Source: Rebecca billardiae RCC1528
Taxonomy: Eukaryota > Haptophyta
Assembly: GCA_965240325.2 (NCBI GenBank)
Contig: OZ251229.1
Span: forward strand, 1,364,001 to 1,428,000
Length of the DNA stretch: 64,000 bases
Direction: 5' to 3'
This document shows positions 20,578 to 37,286 of this stretch, piece by piece. How positions within the stretch are numbered: the first letter of the stretch is position 1; each line of letters begins with the position of its first letter. The notes beneath the pieces are model-generated. The model saw only the letters and a program-made list of their open reading frames with translations, was not told the origin of the DNA and made no database searches. A program made the position numbers and the translations under genes.

Positions 20578-21004
20578 ATGCGGGAATGCGCCAATGCGGG
20601 ATCCCCCGGCGGAGGGCGCGGAGGCGTACTCGAGCTCGCCGACCTCCCTCCCAAGGTAGTTGAGCCGATCGTGTCCACAACCGCGCGCCTACCCGACCTT
20701 GTCGTCCTTAACGTCACCGCGCGCCTCTTGCATGGCGCGCCGGTCAGGGGCGGCTGCTCACTGCTGGTCTGCTGGCGCGCGTTGCGCATGCGCTGTGCAT
20801 GCGTGCGCATGCGGGTGGCAGGAGCGTGCGCGACCGGCGGAGCTGCTGCCAGATGTGCGCATGTGGATCGCAGTCCGCAGAGCCAGTGCACACTTGGCGC
20901 TAGTGCACATGAGCGCAGGCAAAGTGCTCAGCCTCGGGCTGGACGATGCGGGCGGCGTGCGCATCATCCGGAGTGATGCGGCGCAGCCTGTGACGGTCGT
21001 GTGA
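20578..21004 (+). CDS. Small hypothetical protein, possible F-box (two exons)
   Basis: Proposed exons 20578-20766 and 20822-21004 with a 55 bp GT-AG intron in phase 0, giving 123 residues. The join reads GGCSLL then ERARPAELLPDVRMWIAV. The N-terminal LELADLPPKVVEPIVS then LPDLVVLNVTARLLH loosely resembles an F-box (L-P-x-E-V...I/L-S). The C-terminal part has alternating hydrophobic strands (KVLSLGLDDAGGVRIIRSD). The model rests on frame continuity only and could be wrong. It is divergent from the hydrolase with 78 bp between starts. Confidence 0.35.
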
Positions 21005-21306
21005 TAGACCCGCGACGGTCCAACGACGGCTTATTGAATCACTTCATTCTTCAATCATCCATTAAGTGCGGCAGCAGCGACGGGCTCGGCCCGCCGGCCG
21101 CGGCCGGGCTGGGCCGGGACCGAACTTGCGCGCGGCGGACCCAGTCCCATTCTACTGTATGCCTACGTACTGTTCTACTTGAGTACTGTATTGCCTTTAA
21201 CGACTTACGACACCGGTCCGACCGGACACGCAGGTTAAATCTACAAAATGCGTTACTGTGAATCATAAATAATGATGACGCGCCGCGTGCCGCCGCTGCC
21301 CGCTAG
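21005..21306. other. Intergenic, convergent gene ends
   Basis: A 302-base stretch between the small two-exon gene and the end of the SCAPER-like gene. No feature recognised. Confidence 0.4.
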
Positions 21307-23706
21307 CTAGCTACTCGTCGTCGTGGCGGATGTGCCGTCGGCGATGGCACGAGTCTCCGATGGCGCCGTCGCATGGTCTGCGCACGGCGCCGCCGCGCCC
21401 GCCGCCTTGGGCTCGGCGCCGCTCGACGGCTCGTCGCCCTGGCCACCGCCGCTGCCGCCGCTGCGTGCCTCCGGCGCACGCTCGGCCGCGGCGGCGACGG
21501 CGGGCGCGCCGCTCGCCGCCGGCGCGTGCCCGGTGCGCACGAGCTGCTCGAAGTACTCCTGCGCGTGTGCGAGCGCGCCCTCCTCCCGGAAGGTGGCACA
21601 CAGCAGCGGCGCCGCCGCAGCGGGCGAGCGGCGCGCGTGCCGCAGGAAGTCGACGAGGTACTGCGGCTGCGCGGCAGGCAGGCACGCGCGCGGCGCGGGC
21701 GGGGCACGGCAGCCGTGAGTGAGGCGCGCTGGGCGCCGGGGCCGGGCCGGCTGGGCGCGGGGCTCGGCATGCCGCCCCCCCTCTCGGCGGCGCGCAGACC
21801 CGGCGCGCCGTGCGCGCGTGCTGCGCGCGCGCCGTGCTGCGCGCGCGTACGGAGAGGTGCTGAGCCATGATCTGGCAGTTGACAGGGCTGCGGTAGCAGC
21901 AGCAGATCAGCGCTGGGAGCAGCAGCTGCAGGCGGGAGGCGGAGCCGCGCCGCGCGCAGGGGCGCGCGAGGCCGCGCGTGAGCGCGCCGTCCCGCGGGCC
22001 GGGGAGCGCCGGCGGCGCAGCAGCGCGGCAGCACAGCCGCTCGTCAGCGCTCGAGCGCGCGCCCGGCCCTCTGCCGCGCGCGGCGGCGCCGCCCGTGGGC
22101 TCTGCGCGCGGTGGTGCGCGCGCGCGGTGGGCGCGCGCGCCGCACACCACGCACCTTCTTGAGCTCGGGCGTGAGCAGGCACTCGAGGGGCAGCTCGCAC
22201 AGCCGCTGCACAAACGAGGAGCGCGCGTGGCCCCAGCGCCAGCGCGCGCACTCCTGCAGCGGAGTGCAGCCGTGCACCGCCGTCCCCACGACGTGCATCA
22301 GCGCGGCGAAGAGCAGCGCCGAGGCGGCGGGCGCGGCGCCGTCCGCGCGCCGCGCACCCGCGCCGCCGCCGCCTGCGCACCCGCCGGCCGCGCTCGCCTT
22401 GATCGCGAGCGCGCAGCTCGGCGCCAGCAGCAGGTGCGACCCATGGAACCAGGCGGCGAGGGCTGACTGCCGCTGCAACGCGCCCTGCAGCAGACGCGGC
22501 CAGCGCTCGCCGACGGTGGCGAGCGCGCGCACGATCGCGTGCGCGGCCGGCAGCACCGCGGAGGTCTCGTCGGCGGGGCCGGGCGGGGCGCGCGCGCCGC
22601 TCGGCTCCCGCGCGCCGCTGCGCCCGCCCCGCCCCGAGTAGAGCAGCGAAGGCAGCAGGCCGCACAGCGCAGACAGTGCGCCGCTCCGGAGCTCGGCGGT
22701 GACGGCGGTGTCGTCAGCGGCGGCCGATGGCACGGCCGAGGGCGTGGGCGGTGCGCTCGGCGGGCGGTGCTGCGGCGCGCTCCCGGCGCCGGTGGCGTGG
22801 GGCGCAGCCGCGCGCGTGGGCGAGAGCCCCGCGCACTCCGAGCGCACCGCGCCGCGCGCGCTTGAAGCCTGCGCGAGCGCGCAGCCGTGCGCCGCCGCCG
22901 CGGCCGCGAGCGCGGGCGGTGGCGTCGGCTCGTGCGCCGCGGCCGCGGCCGGCGTCGCGCAGTGCGCCGTGCCGGGCGCGGACGAGCAGGGCGAGGCGGT
23001 GGCCGAGCCCAGCTGCAGCGGCGGCACGCTCGGCCGGACGAGCGGCGGCGCAGCCGCTGGAGGCGGCTCGGCCGCGGGCGCGCGCGTCCGCAGCGCGGCC
23101 GCGAGCGCCGCGACGCGCGCGCACTCGTCTGCGAGCGCGCGGCTGTCACGAGCGGCCGGCGCGCCGCCGAGCTGCGCCGCGGGCCGCTCCGGCCAGCCGT
23201 GGCCCTCGCCGGGGCTGAGGGGCAGCGGCGCGACCTGCGGCGGCGGCGATGGCGCCAGCCCGGCCTCGGCTTCCGCCGCGGCCGCCGCGCGCGGCGCCGA
23301 CGGCGGCGCGGCGGCCGCGGCCGGGCCGGCAGTCGGCTGCTCAGACGGCGGCGGCGCGGCTCGGCCCGCGGCGGCGTGGGAGCCTCGTTGGGGCGCCTCT
23401 GGCGTGCAGCCGACCTCGACGAGCACGCCGAGGAAGCCGAGCGCCGCCTCGGCCACGCCGAGCCTGCCGCTCTCGATCCCGCGCGCGGCGGACGCGCTCG
23501 CCGCGCCGCCGCCGCCCGCGCCGCCCTCCCTCTGCGCGCGCACAGCGTGTCCGTTTGTGAGCGCGAGCTCGAGCGCGGCCGCCCAGCAGCCGCTGAGCAC
23601 CGCCAGCGTTGACAGCGATGCGCACAGCTGCGCCGCCGCCGCCGCGTCCGCAACATCCGCCGAGCCGGCGGCGCCGAGCGCGCCGCGGCCCCGTGTCGAG
23701 GGGTCG

Positions 23707-23748
<42 letters not shown>

Positions 23749-25101
23749 GCTGCAGGCTGCCCCGCGTCTGCGCTGGCGGCAGCGCTGGACGCGGTGGCGG
23801 CGGCGGTGGCGGCGATGGCGGAGGTGAGGACTTGCAGCAGCGCGCGAGAGCCCTCGTATGCGCCGCCCCCACCGCCGCCGCCGTGCTCGGCGGCGCGCTC
23901 GGCCGAGATGGCGTGCGGCAGCAGCTCGAGCAGCGGCAGCACGCACCCGCCGCGCACGAGCGCGCGCGCGTTGGCGCGCGCCGCGCACGCCGCGCGCAGC
24001 GCGCGCAGTGCCGCCAGCTGCAGCGCGCTGAGCGCACGCGCGGCGCCGCCGCCGCCGTCGTGCGCCGCGTGCGCAAAGCCGCACGTCGCCGCGCGCGCGA
24101 GCACGTAGAGGGCGTCGGTGGGCGCGAGCCTCGCCAGCTCTGCGCTCGGCAGCTGCTCGAGCGCGGCGCTCACCTCGAGCAGCTTGGCGCGCGCGCGGCC
24201 GGTGGCGTCGTCAGACGTGGGGTCGCGCGCGCCCAGCTCGCTCAGCAGGCGGCCCGCGCGCCCCGCGCACGCGCCGTCCGCGCCGACGGGCGGGCGCGGC
24301 GGGAAGGCGCGGCGCGCGGCGGGCGAGGCGCCTGCGCCCACATCTGCGCCCGCGACCGCGCCGCCGTCCGCGCCGCCGCCGCCGCCGAGCGCGGCGGCAG
24401 CGTCCTCCGCCGCCGTGCGTGCGAGCGCGGCGCTCAGGCGCGCGCGCACCTTGCGCGCGCGCCTGCGCGCCGCCTCGCGCCTTCGCTGCTCCTGCCTCTC
24501 GTCCGCCTGCGCCTGCGCCTGGCGCTGCAGCGTCGGCGTCGGCCGTGTGGGCTCGAGCGCGATCACCGCGCCCTCGCGGAACGAGGCGGCCGCCGCCTCG
24601 TCGAGCGCGGCGGTGGCGTCGCGCATCGCCCCCAGATGGCGCTTGGCGGCCAGGTGCGCCGCCAGCATCTCAGCGGTCAGAATCTCGAGATCGCACGCGC
24701 GGCAAAAGTACTTGGTCCGGACGGGCGAGCGGGGTCCGGTGGAGGCGCCGCCGTGCGCCGCGCCGCCGCGCCGCCTGCCGCCGCCCGCGCCGCCCGAGCC
24801 GCCGCCGCCGCGGGTGGGCGACGCGCCGCCCGAGAGCGCGCCGGAGCAGCAGCCGGCTGCGCCCTCGTCTCGGCCCGACGCGGCGCCGCCCTCGCGCCCA
24901 GAGGCGGCGCCCGCGTCCGCGCCGTCCCAGGCGGTGCCCACGCTGTCGCAGCCGTCCGTGGTGGGGACGAGCCCGTCGTCCGCGCCCGCGTGCGCCCGCG
25001 CCGCGCTGCCGTGCGCGCCCGCGCTCGCCGGGCCGGTGGGCGTGGCGCCGGACGTGTCGGACGCGCCCGGACTCAGGCAGTGGAAGGCTCCACCCGTCAC
25101 C

Positions 25102-25188
<87 letters not shown>

Positions 25189-27161
25189 GCAAACGCGTGC
25201 ACGCCGCACGCGCCGAAGGCGAAGAGGCGCGCGGCGGCGCCGCCGCCCCTGCGCCCGGGCGTCACGCTCGCGCGCTGCCGCTTCACCTCGATCCGCGCCT
25301 CGATCGCCGCCAGCCGCTCCCGTGCCTTCTCGTCCCGACGCACTCGCGCCGCCTCGACGCGACTGTCTGTGAGCTGCGCGGTGCGCTGCGCGGCGGAGAG
25401 CGCCTGCTTGCGCGCGGCGGTCTCGGCCTCCTTGCGCGCGTGCGCGAGCTCGAGCTCGCGCTGCCGCGCCTGCGCCATCTCGCGCTGCCGCCGCCGCGCG
25501 TCGTCCGCCTTCTGCTCCTCCGCCGCCAGCCGGCGCGCCCCCTCTCCGAGCGCGGCCTCGCGCCGCGCGTCAGCGGATGTCAGTCGCGCCTCGATGCGCA
25601 GCCGCACCGCCTCGCGCTCGGCGGCGGCGGCGCGGCGGCGTCGGAGGTCGAGCGCGCGGCGCGCGGCCTCGCGCGCCGCGCGCTGCCCCAGCCTGCGCTG
25701 CGCCTCCATCGCCAGCGCCTGCGTCCGCACCTCCGCCTCCGCCTCGCGCCGCCGCGCTTCTTCCGAGCGCGCCAGCGCCTCCTCCTCACACCCCTTCTCG
25801 TTGATGAACGCGACCTCGTGCACCTTCTGGTTCTCGGAGCGCGCGCGGCGGGCGACCTCGCCGACGGCGGACGCGCGGAGGGACTCCGCGCGCGCGTGCC
25901 GCTGCGCGATCGCCTCCGCCCGCTCCGCCAGCCGCCGCTCCTGCCGCGCGGACACCGCGGCCGCAAGCTCCTGTCGGTGTGCCAGCTTCTGCCGCATGGC
26001 CAGGTGCAGCTGCGCGCGCCGGCGCTCGGCGGCGGCCTCGCGCGCGGCGAGCTCGGCGGCGAGCTCCTCGGCGGTGAGCAGCTGCCGCCGCGCCGCCGCG
26101 GGCGGCGCGGGGCCAGCCCCGCCACCGCCCGCGCGCCCCACCACATCCGCCCAGGAGCGCGGCGGCCGCGGCGACGGCGCGTGCCGCGGCGCGGCCGCGT
26201 GCGCGCCGCCGCCGCCGCCGCCGCCGGGCGACGCCGCGGACGGCGCGTCGGCGTCGGCGTCGGCGGTCGGCGAGGCGGGCGCGGCGTGCGCGCACGCGTG
26301 CGTCGCCCTCGCCCTCGCCACCGCCTCCGCCGCCTCCTCCTCGTCCACCTCGTCCGCCCACGAGCGGCGGCGCGCCCCCAGGCAGGCCGCCCCCAGGCCC
26401 GCTGAGCCGCCAGGCAGCGGCTGCGCCGTCGCGCCCGCCGCGCGCGAGGGCGAGAGCATGGAGGAGACGTCGACCTGCATCGCGATGCCGCCCGCAGTGA
26501 CGCACGTCACCGCAGAGACCACCTGCTCCGCCGCGCACTCGTCCGACGCGGCCGAAGCGCCGGCGGCGGCGGCGGCGGGCGAGCCGGGCGACGCAACAGC
26601 CGCCGCCGGCGCGCGCCCGCCCGTGGGGGTCGGCGCGTCGGAGGCGGCGGGCGACCTGCTGCCGGGCGGCCTGGCCGAGGTGGGCGGGGTGCGCGCACCG
26701 CCCACCGCCCGCTCCGCCGCGGGCGCGCCGCCGCCCTCGGCGCACGGCTCGTGGTGCGGCTGCTCGACGTGCTGCTCGGCGTCAGCGTTGCTCCCGCCCG
26801 GGGTCGTCGAGGACGCGCCGCCGTCGGCGGCCTCGTGCGCGGCGTCGGCGTCGTCGGCGGCGTCGCGGCACGCGGCGGCGCGCACGGAAGGCGGGCGCTG
26901 CCCGAGCGCCGCGCGCGTGCGCCGCTCCATCTCGCCCACCGCCTCGGCGAGCGGCGCGGCGCTCGAGGCGCGCTCGTCCAGAGCCGCGATGGCGGAGTCG
27001 GCGTGCGGCACGGGGTGCGCGAGCGCGAGCTCGTCGGCCGCGGCGCGCAGGGCGCGTGCGACGAGACGCGCGTCGGCCGGCGCGTCGGCGAGCGCGTCGC
27101 GCGCGACGCAGAGCGCTCGCGCGAGCGCCTCCACGGCCGCCAGCTGCTCGCCCGTCGACAT
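21307..27161 (-). CDS. SCAPER: SCAPER-like protein (two exons)
   Basis: Exons 27161-22155 and 21666-21307 with intron 22154-21667 (488 bp, GTGCGTGG donor, GCGCAG acceptor, phase 0), giving about 1788 residues. Order of features: two SWADV-type motifs (about 265 and 335); a long Arg/Glu/Ala coiled coil (about 370-620) containing VHEVAFINEKGC near 444, which matches the signature of S-phase cyclin A-associated protein in the ER; a poly-Gly run encoded by (GCC)n at 25109-25183; a C2H2 zinc finger CRACDLEILTAEMLAAHLAA near 819; and an Ala/Leu-rich helical C-terminal half containing a poly-Gln run (about 1140). In animals SCAPER is an ER-associated regulator tied to cyclin A and to translation-coupled mRNA decay. 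It starts 156 bp from the divergent CDC48-like gene. Confidence 0.72.
23711..23750 (-). repeat. (CAG)n poly-glutamine tract in the SCAPER-like gene
   Basis: About 13 uninterrupted CTG triplets on the + strand encode poly-Gln on the minus strand within the C-terminal half of the protein. Confidence 0.9.
25109..25183 (-). repeat. (GCC)n poly-glycine tract in the SCAPER-like gene
   Basis: About 25 CCG/GCC triplets encode poly-Gly between the coiled coil and the zinc finger. Uninterrupted repeats of this kind are prone to length change. Confidence 0.9.
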
Positions 27162-27317
27162 GGGCCCAACGGCAAGCTGTGAACTGTTCCGAGCGGCTTG
27201 GAGGGCTTGCTGTGCGGGGACTGCGGGCGGGCGCGTGTCCGGCGCTGCGGCAGCCGCGACGGCGCGAGTCCGGCCGTCGGCTTGCGCTTCATTACGAACC
27301 GTGTAGGTGACACGTCG
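27162..27317. promoter_or_regulatory. Bidirectional promoter region, SCAPER-like / CDC48-like
   Basis: The two start codons lie head-to-head with 156 bp between them, so both promoters must lie in or overlap this gap. No TATA box was seen. Shared regulation is inferred from position only. Confidence 0.5.
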
Positions 27318-30551
<3,234 letters not shown>

Positions 30552-30882
30552 GCTGCCGGGGCGCTCGCGCGGCCGGGCGGCTCCGGAAGCTGCTCCGATG
30601 CGTCCGAGCGCCGATCGATCGATTCTGAGGGCTGTATATATATATGGCTCGTGACGACTGTGTTGTGTGGTGCATTATGACGATACAGCTGCTACTGCAC
30701 ATGATCACGAAGCAGCTCGCGAGCCACACTAGTTCTATATATATATACTATATACTGCTGACTCAGTCTCATCATCATCATCGCGATCTACAGGAGACGG
30801 AGTGCTGTGCACAGTGGCGTCGGCTGCATGCAGCATGGCCATGTCGACTTTTGTCGTTACTGACAGTCATCATCACCCGTAG
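30552..30882. other. Intergenic, AT-rich 3' region
   Basis: A 331-base gap between two convergent stops. It contains short AT dinucleotide runs near 30636 and 30740 and CATCAT repeats near 30770. No gene seen. Confidence 0.4.
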
Positions 30883-32835
30883 TCAGACCTGATCAGCGGC
30901 ATGCCCCAGCTGATCCGCGATCGCTTGCCGTGCCGCCTGCATCGCGACTGCTCGACTCTCAGCGCCGCGGGACCCCAGCTGTGGCGGCTGGTGCGGCTGG
31001 CTTGGCCCCATCCCGTCGCTGCCATGCCGAGGACGTGGCACGTGACGCTCGTGACTCTCGGCGTGTGGGCGGACCGGCGCGCACGCGGCGACGGGCGGCG
31101 CGGCCTGGAGACCGGCGCGGGGCGCAAACTGAGGGCGTGGCCGTGACGGGCAGCGAGGTGGCGCCTCGGTCGAGGGGAGCGCGTGGAGTCGCCTGGAGGG
31201 CGCGCAGCCGCCACACGCCGCCTCCCTCGCAGCGCACCAGCCGGCGCAGCCCGGCCGGCCAGCGAGCGCCGCCCCCACACATGCCCCGCCCGGCCAGCCG
31301 ACCGCCCGTGGCGCAGTGCTTGCCGGCGAGGGCTCATGGCCGGGCACGCTGTGCAGCGCGGGCTGAGGCGCTCGCGTCCACGCTCGATCCGGGGGCGGTG
31401 TGATGCACCCTCCCTCGGGCAGCTCCAGCTCAGCAGCCCAGTGCGCCGCCAGCATCTCCACAGCCTCACGGCTGAGCCCTCCGAGCCCGTCTGTGCCAGA
31501 GGCGGCCGGCAGGCGGGGTGGCGCGGCCCGCGCCGGGGGCCGAACCGCACGGGGCAGCGGTCGCCTCGAGTGCGCGACGACCACGCGCCCGGGGCGGTTC
31601 GGGCTCGAGCTCGGGCTGTGCTCCTCCTCGCTCGAGCTCCGCTCCTCCTCGTCCTCCGCAGAGCCCCCGGCATCGGCGCGCTGGCGTTGCCGACGGCGGC
31701 GGCGCTGCCTGCGCTTGTGCCGCGCGTCGCGAGCGCGCCGTCGACGCCGCCATCTGCGGCACTTGCACACGCACAGAGCGCACGCGCACGCGAGTATGAG
31801 CGCGAGAACAACCCCGATCATCACCATTGCCTCCTCGCCGAGCAGTGCGACCCCCAGCGACAGCGCCGTCTCGATGCCGCTGCCGGTGCCGCTGGCATTC
31901 GTGCCATTCGCGCCCTGCAGCCGTGTGCTCGGCGCGCTGGCGCTCGGCGGCGGCTGGTCTGAGGTGCACCACACGTAGTTGAAGGCATCCTGCTGGCTGA
32001 GCGTGTACCACCCGTCGTCGCACACGCACGTGCTGTTGTCTGCGGCGCGTCTGCCATGCTCGCCACAGTCCAGGGTGCCGCCACCGCCGCCCAGCCCTCC
32101 GCCCAGCCCTCCGCTCGGCCCTCCGCCGCTGCCGGCCTCGTCGAGCGGCGGGAGCGGCGAGGTGTAGTTCTCCCACACGCCCGGCCGCGAGCTCGCGAGG
32201 CACGCGTTCGTCGCGGGGTCGTACACCTCGCCCTCCGCGCACACGGCGGGCACCACGCACACGCGCGCCACCGGGTCCCACGCGTTCAGCTCGCCCTCGT
32301 ACTTGGTGCGGCAGTTGACGGGCTCGCACGCCAGGCCGACGGCGAGCTCGTCGTGCGTGCACGCCTCGCCGGCGGTGGTGCGCGCGCGAGCAGTGTGCTG
32401 GGCCCAGGGGGCGCCCGGCGCCGCGTCGGCTGCGCCTGCTTCGCGCGGCTCCAGCGTGAACGGCAGCGGCGCGCGTCCCTGCTGCAGCAGCTGCATCACG
32501 CACATCGGTCGTCCTGCGCGCGTGCCGTTCACTGCCGACGGCGGCGAGGGCTGGGGCAGAGAGAAGTGCACGCGAGTGGTCTTGTGCGGGGCCACGTTGA
32601 GTGCGCGTGGTGCCCCGCCGAGCAGGCGTGCTCCGCAGCTGCTGCCGGGCGCACCGCAGCATGGGCCCGGGAGCAGCGTCACCCGAGCGTTCGACGCACC
32701 CTGGTTGCGCAGGTCGACGAAGGCGCCCGCGAAGCTGGCGCTCTCCTCGCGCGCGAGGAGGCCAGCGGCGGGCACACTCACCCTCGACGAGACGCCAGCC
32801 AGCGCGCAGGCGCACGCCGCGAGCGCGAGCGCCAT
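30883..32835 (-). CDS. Type I membrane protein with cysteine-rich ectodomain
   Basis: Predicted 650 residues in one exon, starting at ATG 32835. The first 20 residues (MALALAACACALAGVSS) form a signal peptide. The ectodomain (to about 325) has many paired cysteines (CCGAPGSSCG; a C-x-C-D-D-G-W EGF-like turn near 275-290), NxS/T sites (NGT, NYT, NST, NAS) and a Gly/Pro-rich hinge. One transmembrane helix is at about 330-352 (MIGVVLALILACACALCVC), followed by a strongly basic stop-transfer KCRRWRRRRRA. The cytoplasmic tail is Arg/Ser/Glu-rich, then Pro/Ala-rich and low-complexity; the true stop might lie earlier if an intron was missed. I do not recognise the family. It is divergent from SRP54. 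Confidence 0.65.
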   Translation of the reverse strand: MALALAACACALAGVSSRVSVPAAGLLAREESASFAGAFVDLRNQGASNARVTLLPGPCCGAPGSSCGARLLGGAPRALNVAPHKTTRVHFSLPQPSPPSAVNGTRAGRPMCVMQLLQQGRAPLPFTLEPREAGAADAAPGAPWAQHTARARTTAGEACTHDELAVGLACEPVNCRTKYEGELNAWDPVARVCVVPAVCAEGEVYDPATNACLASSRPGVWENYTSPLPPLDEAGSGGGPSGGLGGGLGGGGGTLDCGEHGRRAADNSTCVCDDGWYTLSQQDAFNYVWCTSDQPPPSASAPSTRLQGANGTNASGTGSGIETALSLGVALLGEEAMVMIGVVLALILACACALCVCKCRRWRRRRRARDARHKRRQRRRRRQRQRADAGGSAEDEEERSSSEEEHSPSSSPNRPGRVVVAHSRRPLPRAVRPPARAAPPRLPAASGTDGLGGLSREAVEMLAAHWAAELELPEGGCITPPPDRAWTRAPQPALHSVPGHEPSPASTAPRAVGWPGGACVGAALAGRPGCAGWCAAREAACGGCAPSRRLHALPSTEAPPRCPSRPRPQFAPRAGLQAAPPVAACAPVRPHAESHERHVPRPRHGSDGMGPSQPHQPPQLGSRGAESRAVAMQAARQAIADQLGHAADQV

Positions 32836-33083
32836 GTTGCGCCGTTCGTGCGGGTCTGGGAGTTCGCGCGCTTTGTGGCCGGATCTTGCACGCCCCAACT
32901 TCAATCGGTGCCGGTCCGGCGTTGGATTGTAACCCATCCGGATCAGAATTCTGTGTGCCAACGTGGCTTTCCGCTTGGCCAGCTCAGGGCGGCCATCGTG
33001 CAATTGCGGCCGTCGAATCGAGGGCGTGAGCAAGAGAGTACGCCCACGGAGCGCGAGCGCGCGCAGCACGCGCTCCGGCAGCC
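32836..33083. promoter_or_regulatory. Bidirectional promoter region, membrane protein / SRP54
   Basis: The start codons are head-to-head and 248 bp apart. By position this contains both promoters and 5' UTRs. No core element is assignable. Confidence 0.5.
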
Positions 33084-35709
<2,626 letters not shown>

Positions 35710-36106
35710 GCGGTCTAAGCCTCGGATGCCTCCTACGCGGGATGACCACAATACATGATTTGAGGCAAGCTCCCGAGCGGCTGCTCGTCTGTCAAGTGTG
35801 GTCGTCGCTACTGCCGCGGGAGTCGATCAGAGTTGCTGTCAGTGACAGTGTCAGCGCGACGGTGCGGAGCCGTGCCGGGCTGCTGCGCAGTGCGCGCTTG
35901 GGCTGCTAAGGTAAATAGTCGGCCACGACTCGCCCGTCGCCGATGACTGAGTGACTGGCGCGGTCCCTGGCGGCGCCTGACTCCCGGCCATGTCAGGCAT
36001 GCTGGCTTGCTGCATCGTGATCGTCACAGACGTATACTAGTTACTACGACTAGTCGTGACTAGACTATTAGTGAGTATTAGTCGTCGTCACAGTCGTCAC
36101 TCGTCG
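35710..36106. other. Intergenic, convergent gene ends
   Basis: A 397-base gap between SRP54 and the GT25-like gene, more AT-rich, with GTCGT/AGTC-type short repeats near 36040-36110. No gene seen. Confidence 0.4.
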
Positions 36107-36982
36107 TCAGTAATAGCAGTAGTGCTTCCGTAGAGCGTTTGGGATATCCCACGTGGTCCAAAAGAGCGGGCGCGTTGGAAGCAAGGAGGCAGATTTGAGC
36201 GCAATGTCCACGGGCACATCCGGGCCTTGTGCCTCGATGGCAGCTGCCAGCTTGGCTGCCGCGGAGACGGTGCAGGCATACGCGGTGGTGCGGGTGCTCA
36301 TGAACGGCAAGGGGACACGAGGCCAATACACGGGCGAGTGAAGGTTGACTGCAGAGATGCCGGGCACCCAGAAGACAAGGTTGCGAATGCTGGCGATCGC
36401 GCGGTGCAGATCGCCGGCCGCGTCGTCCTCGAAGAAGAGCACCCAGTCGCCTTCCCTGCACATCACTGCAGAGGGCTCCGCGGCCGGCGGCTGTCTGCTT
36501 GCGTTATGCGCCGCCGCGGCACGCAACATGTTCAAGTGGCCCTGGCGGCACCCCATCTCTTTCCATCTTCGAAGATCCGCGGCTGTGTGGGCTCGCCTGC
36601 TTGGCTGCGGCCCAGAGAAGCGCACAAGTGGCGCGCTGACGCCTGGATGAGCCCCATACCATTTCTCGAAGCGCAGGCGGCGCAACAGGTGCGTGTCCAT
36701 GTTGAGGAAGTACGCCGCACAGATGTGCACGTCTTGAGCGGTCAGGAGGCGCAGCCCAGACCAGAGTGCTGCCATGGCGAGCGCGCACGAGATAACTGCG
36801 ACGGCGCAGCGTCGGTTGGATCCCAGCCTACAACAGTCCCGGCGAGGCGAGACGCGTTCCGGCTCGTTCTCGTGTTTGAGAAGCCCCACGGCCTCGTCCA
36901 GAGCCAAAGACGGCGATCTTGTCGACGTCGAGGTGAAGAAGAGTGTTGTCATCTCAAATCGCCCCGTCAGCGCCGCCGTCAT
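36107..36982 (-). CDS. Glycosyltransferase family 25-like type II membrane protein
   Basis: Predicted 291 residues from ATG 36982. A membrane anchor lies near residues 58-80 (CAVAVISCALAMAALWSGLRLL), giving a type II Golgi topology. The lumenal part has the GT25 hallmarks: GCRQGHLNMLRAA near 143-155 (family pattern G-C-x-x-S/G-H-L) and WVLFFEDDA near 178-186, where EDD is the metal/nucleotide-sugar site. The family transfers galactose or related sugars, for example onto LPS or collagen hydroxylysine. The real substrate here is unknown. At 291 residues it is short but near the size of single-domain members. An alternative start at residue 11 exists. Confidence 0.75.
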   Translation of the reverse strand: MTAALTGRFEMTTLFFTSTSTRSPSLALDEAVGLLKHENEPERVSPRRDCCRLGSNRRCAVAVISCALAMAALWSGLRLLTAQDVHICAAYFLNMDTHLLRRLRFEKWYGAHPGVSAPLVRFSGPQPSRRAHTAADLRRWKEMGCRQGHLNMLRAAAAHNASRQPPAAEPSAVMCREGDWVLFFEDDAAGDLHRAIASIRNLVFWVPGISAVNLHSPVYWPRVPLPFMSTRTTAYACTVSAAAKLAAAIEAQGPDVPVDIALKSASLLPTRPLFWTTWDIPNALRKHYCYY

Positions 36983-37100
36983 TCTGTCCGGTCACGGAGG
37001 GAGCGGGCAGATGGGGAGCGAGGGGAGCGCGGAGGTGCGGCAGGGCGACTGCGCCTGATGGAGTGATGGCTCGAGAGGATCGCGCGAGTGGAACGGTAGA

Positions 37101-37286
37101 GTACAGTTTACTAAGAATAAGAGACGCACACAGCTCAGGCAGGCGAGATTGACGCCCGCCAACTGTCACCGCCCATGAAGCCGTCAACCATTAGTACGGC
37201 CCGCCATTCAAGTGTGCACATTAAATGGTACTATCATATCTCGCCTGCCTGAGCTGTGTGCGTCTCTTATTCTTAGTAAACTGTAC
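37101..37286. mobile_element. M1 family miniature element (186 bp)
   Basis: Complete miniature inverted-repeat element. The left end is 37101-37148, beginning GTACAGTTTACTAAG and running to CAGGCAGGCGAG. The right end is 37239-37286 in perfect inverted orientation. The internal part holds GACGCCCGCCAACTGTCACC, shared with the 44204 and 45741 copies. It has no coding capacity, so it needs a transposase encoded elsewhere. The outermost GTAC may be target-site duplication. Confidence 0.88.

Noticed and set aside
23832-27306. Very long + strand frames (up to 1062 residues) opposite the SCAPER-like gene
   Set aside because: They are antisense shadows of a GC-rich gene, and the minus strand holds the recognisable coiled coil and zinc finger.
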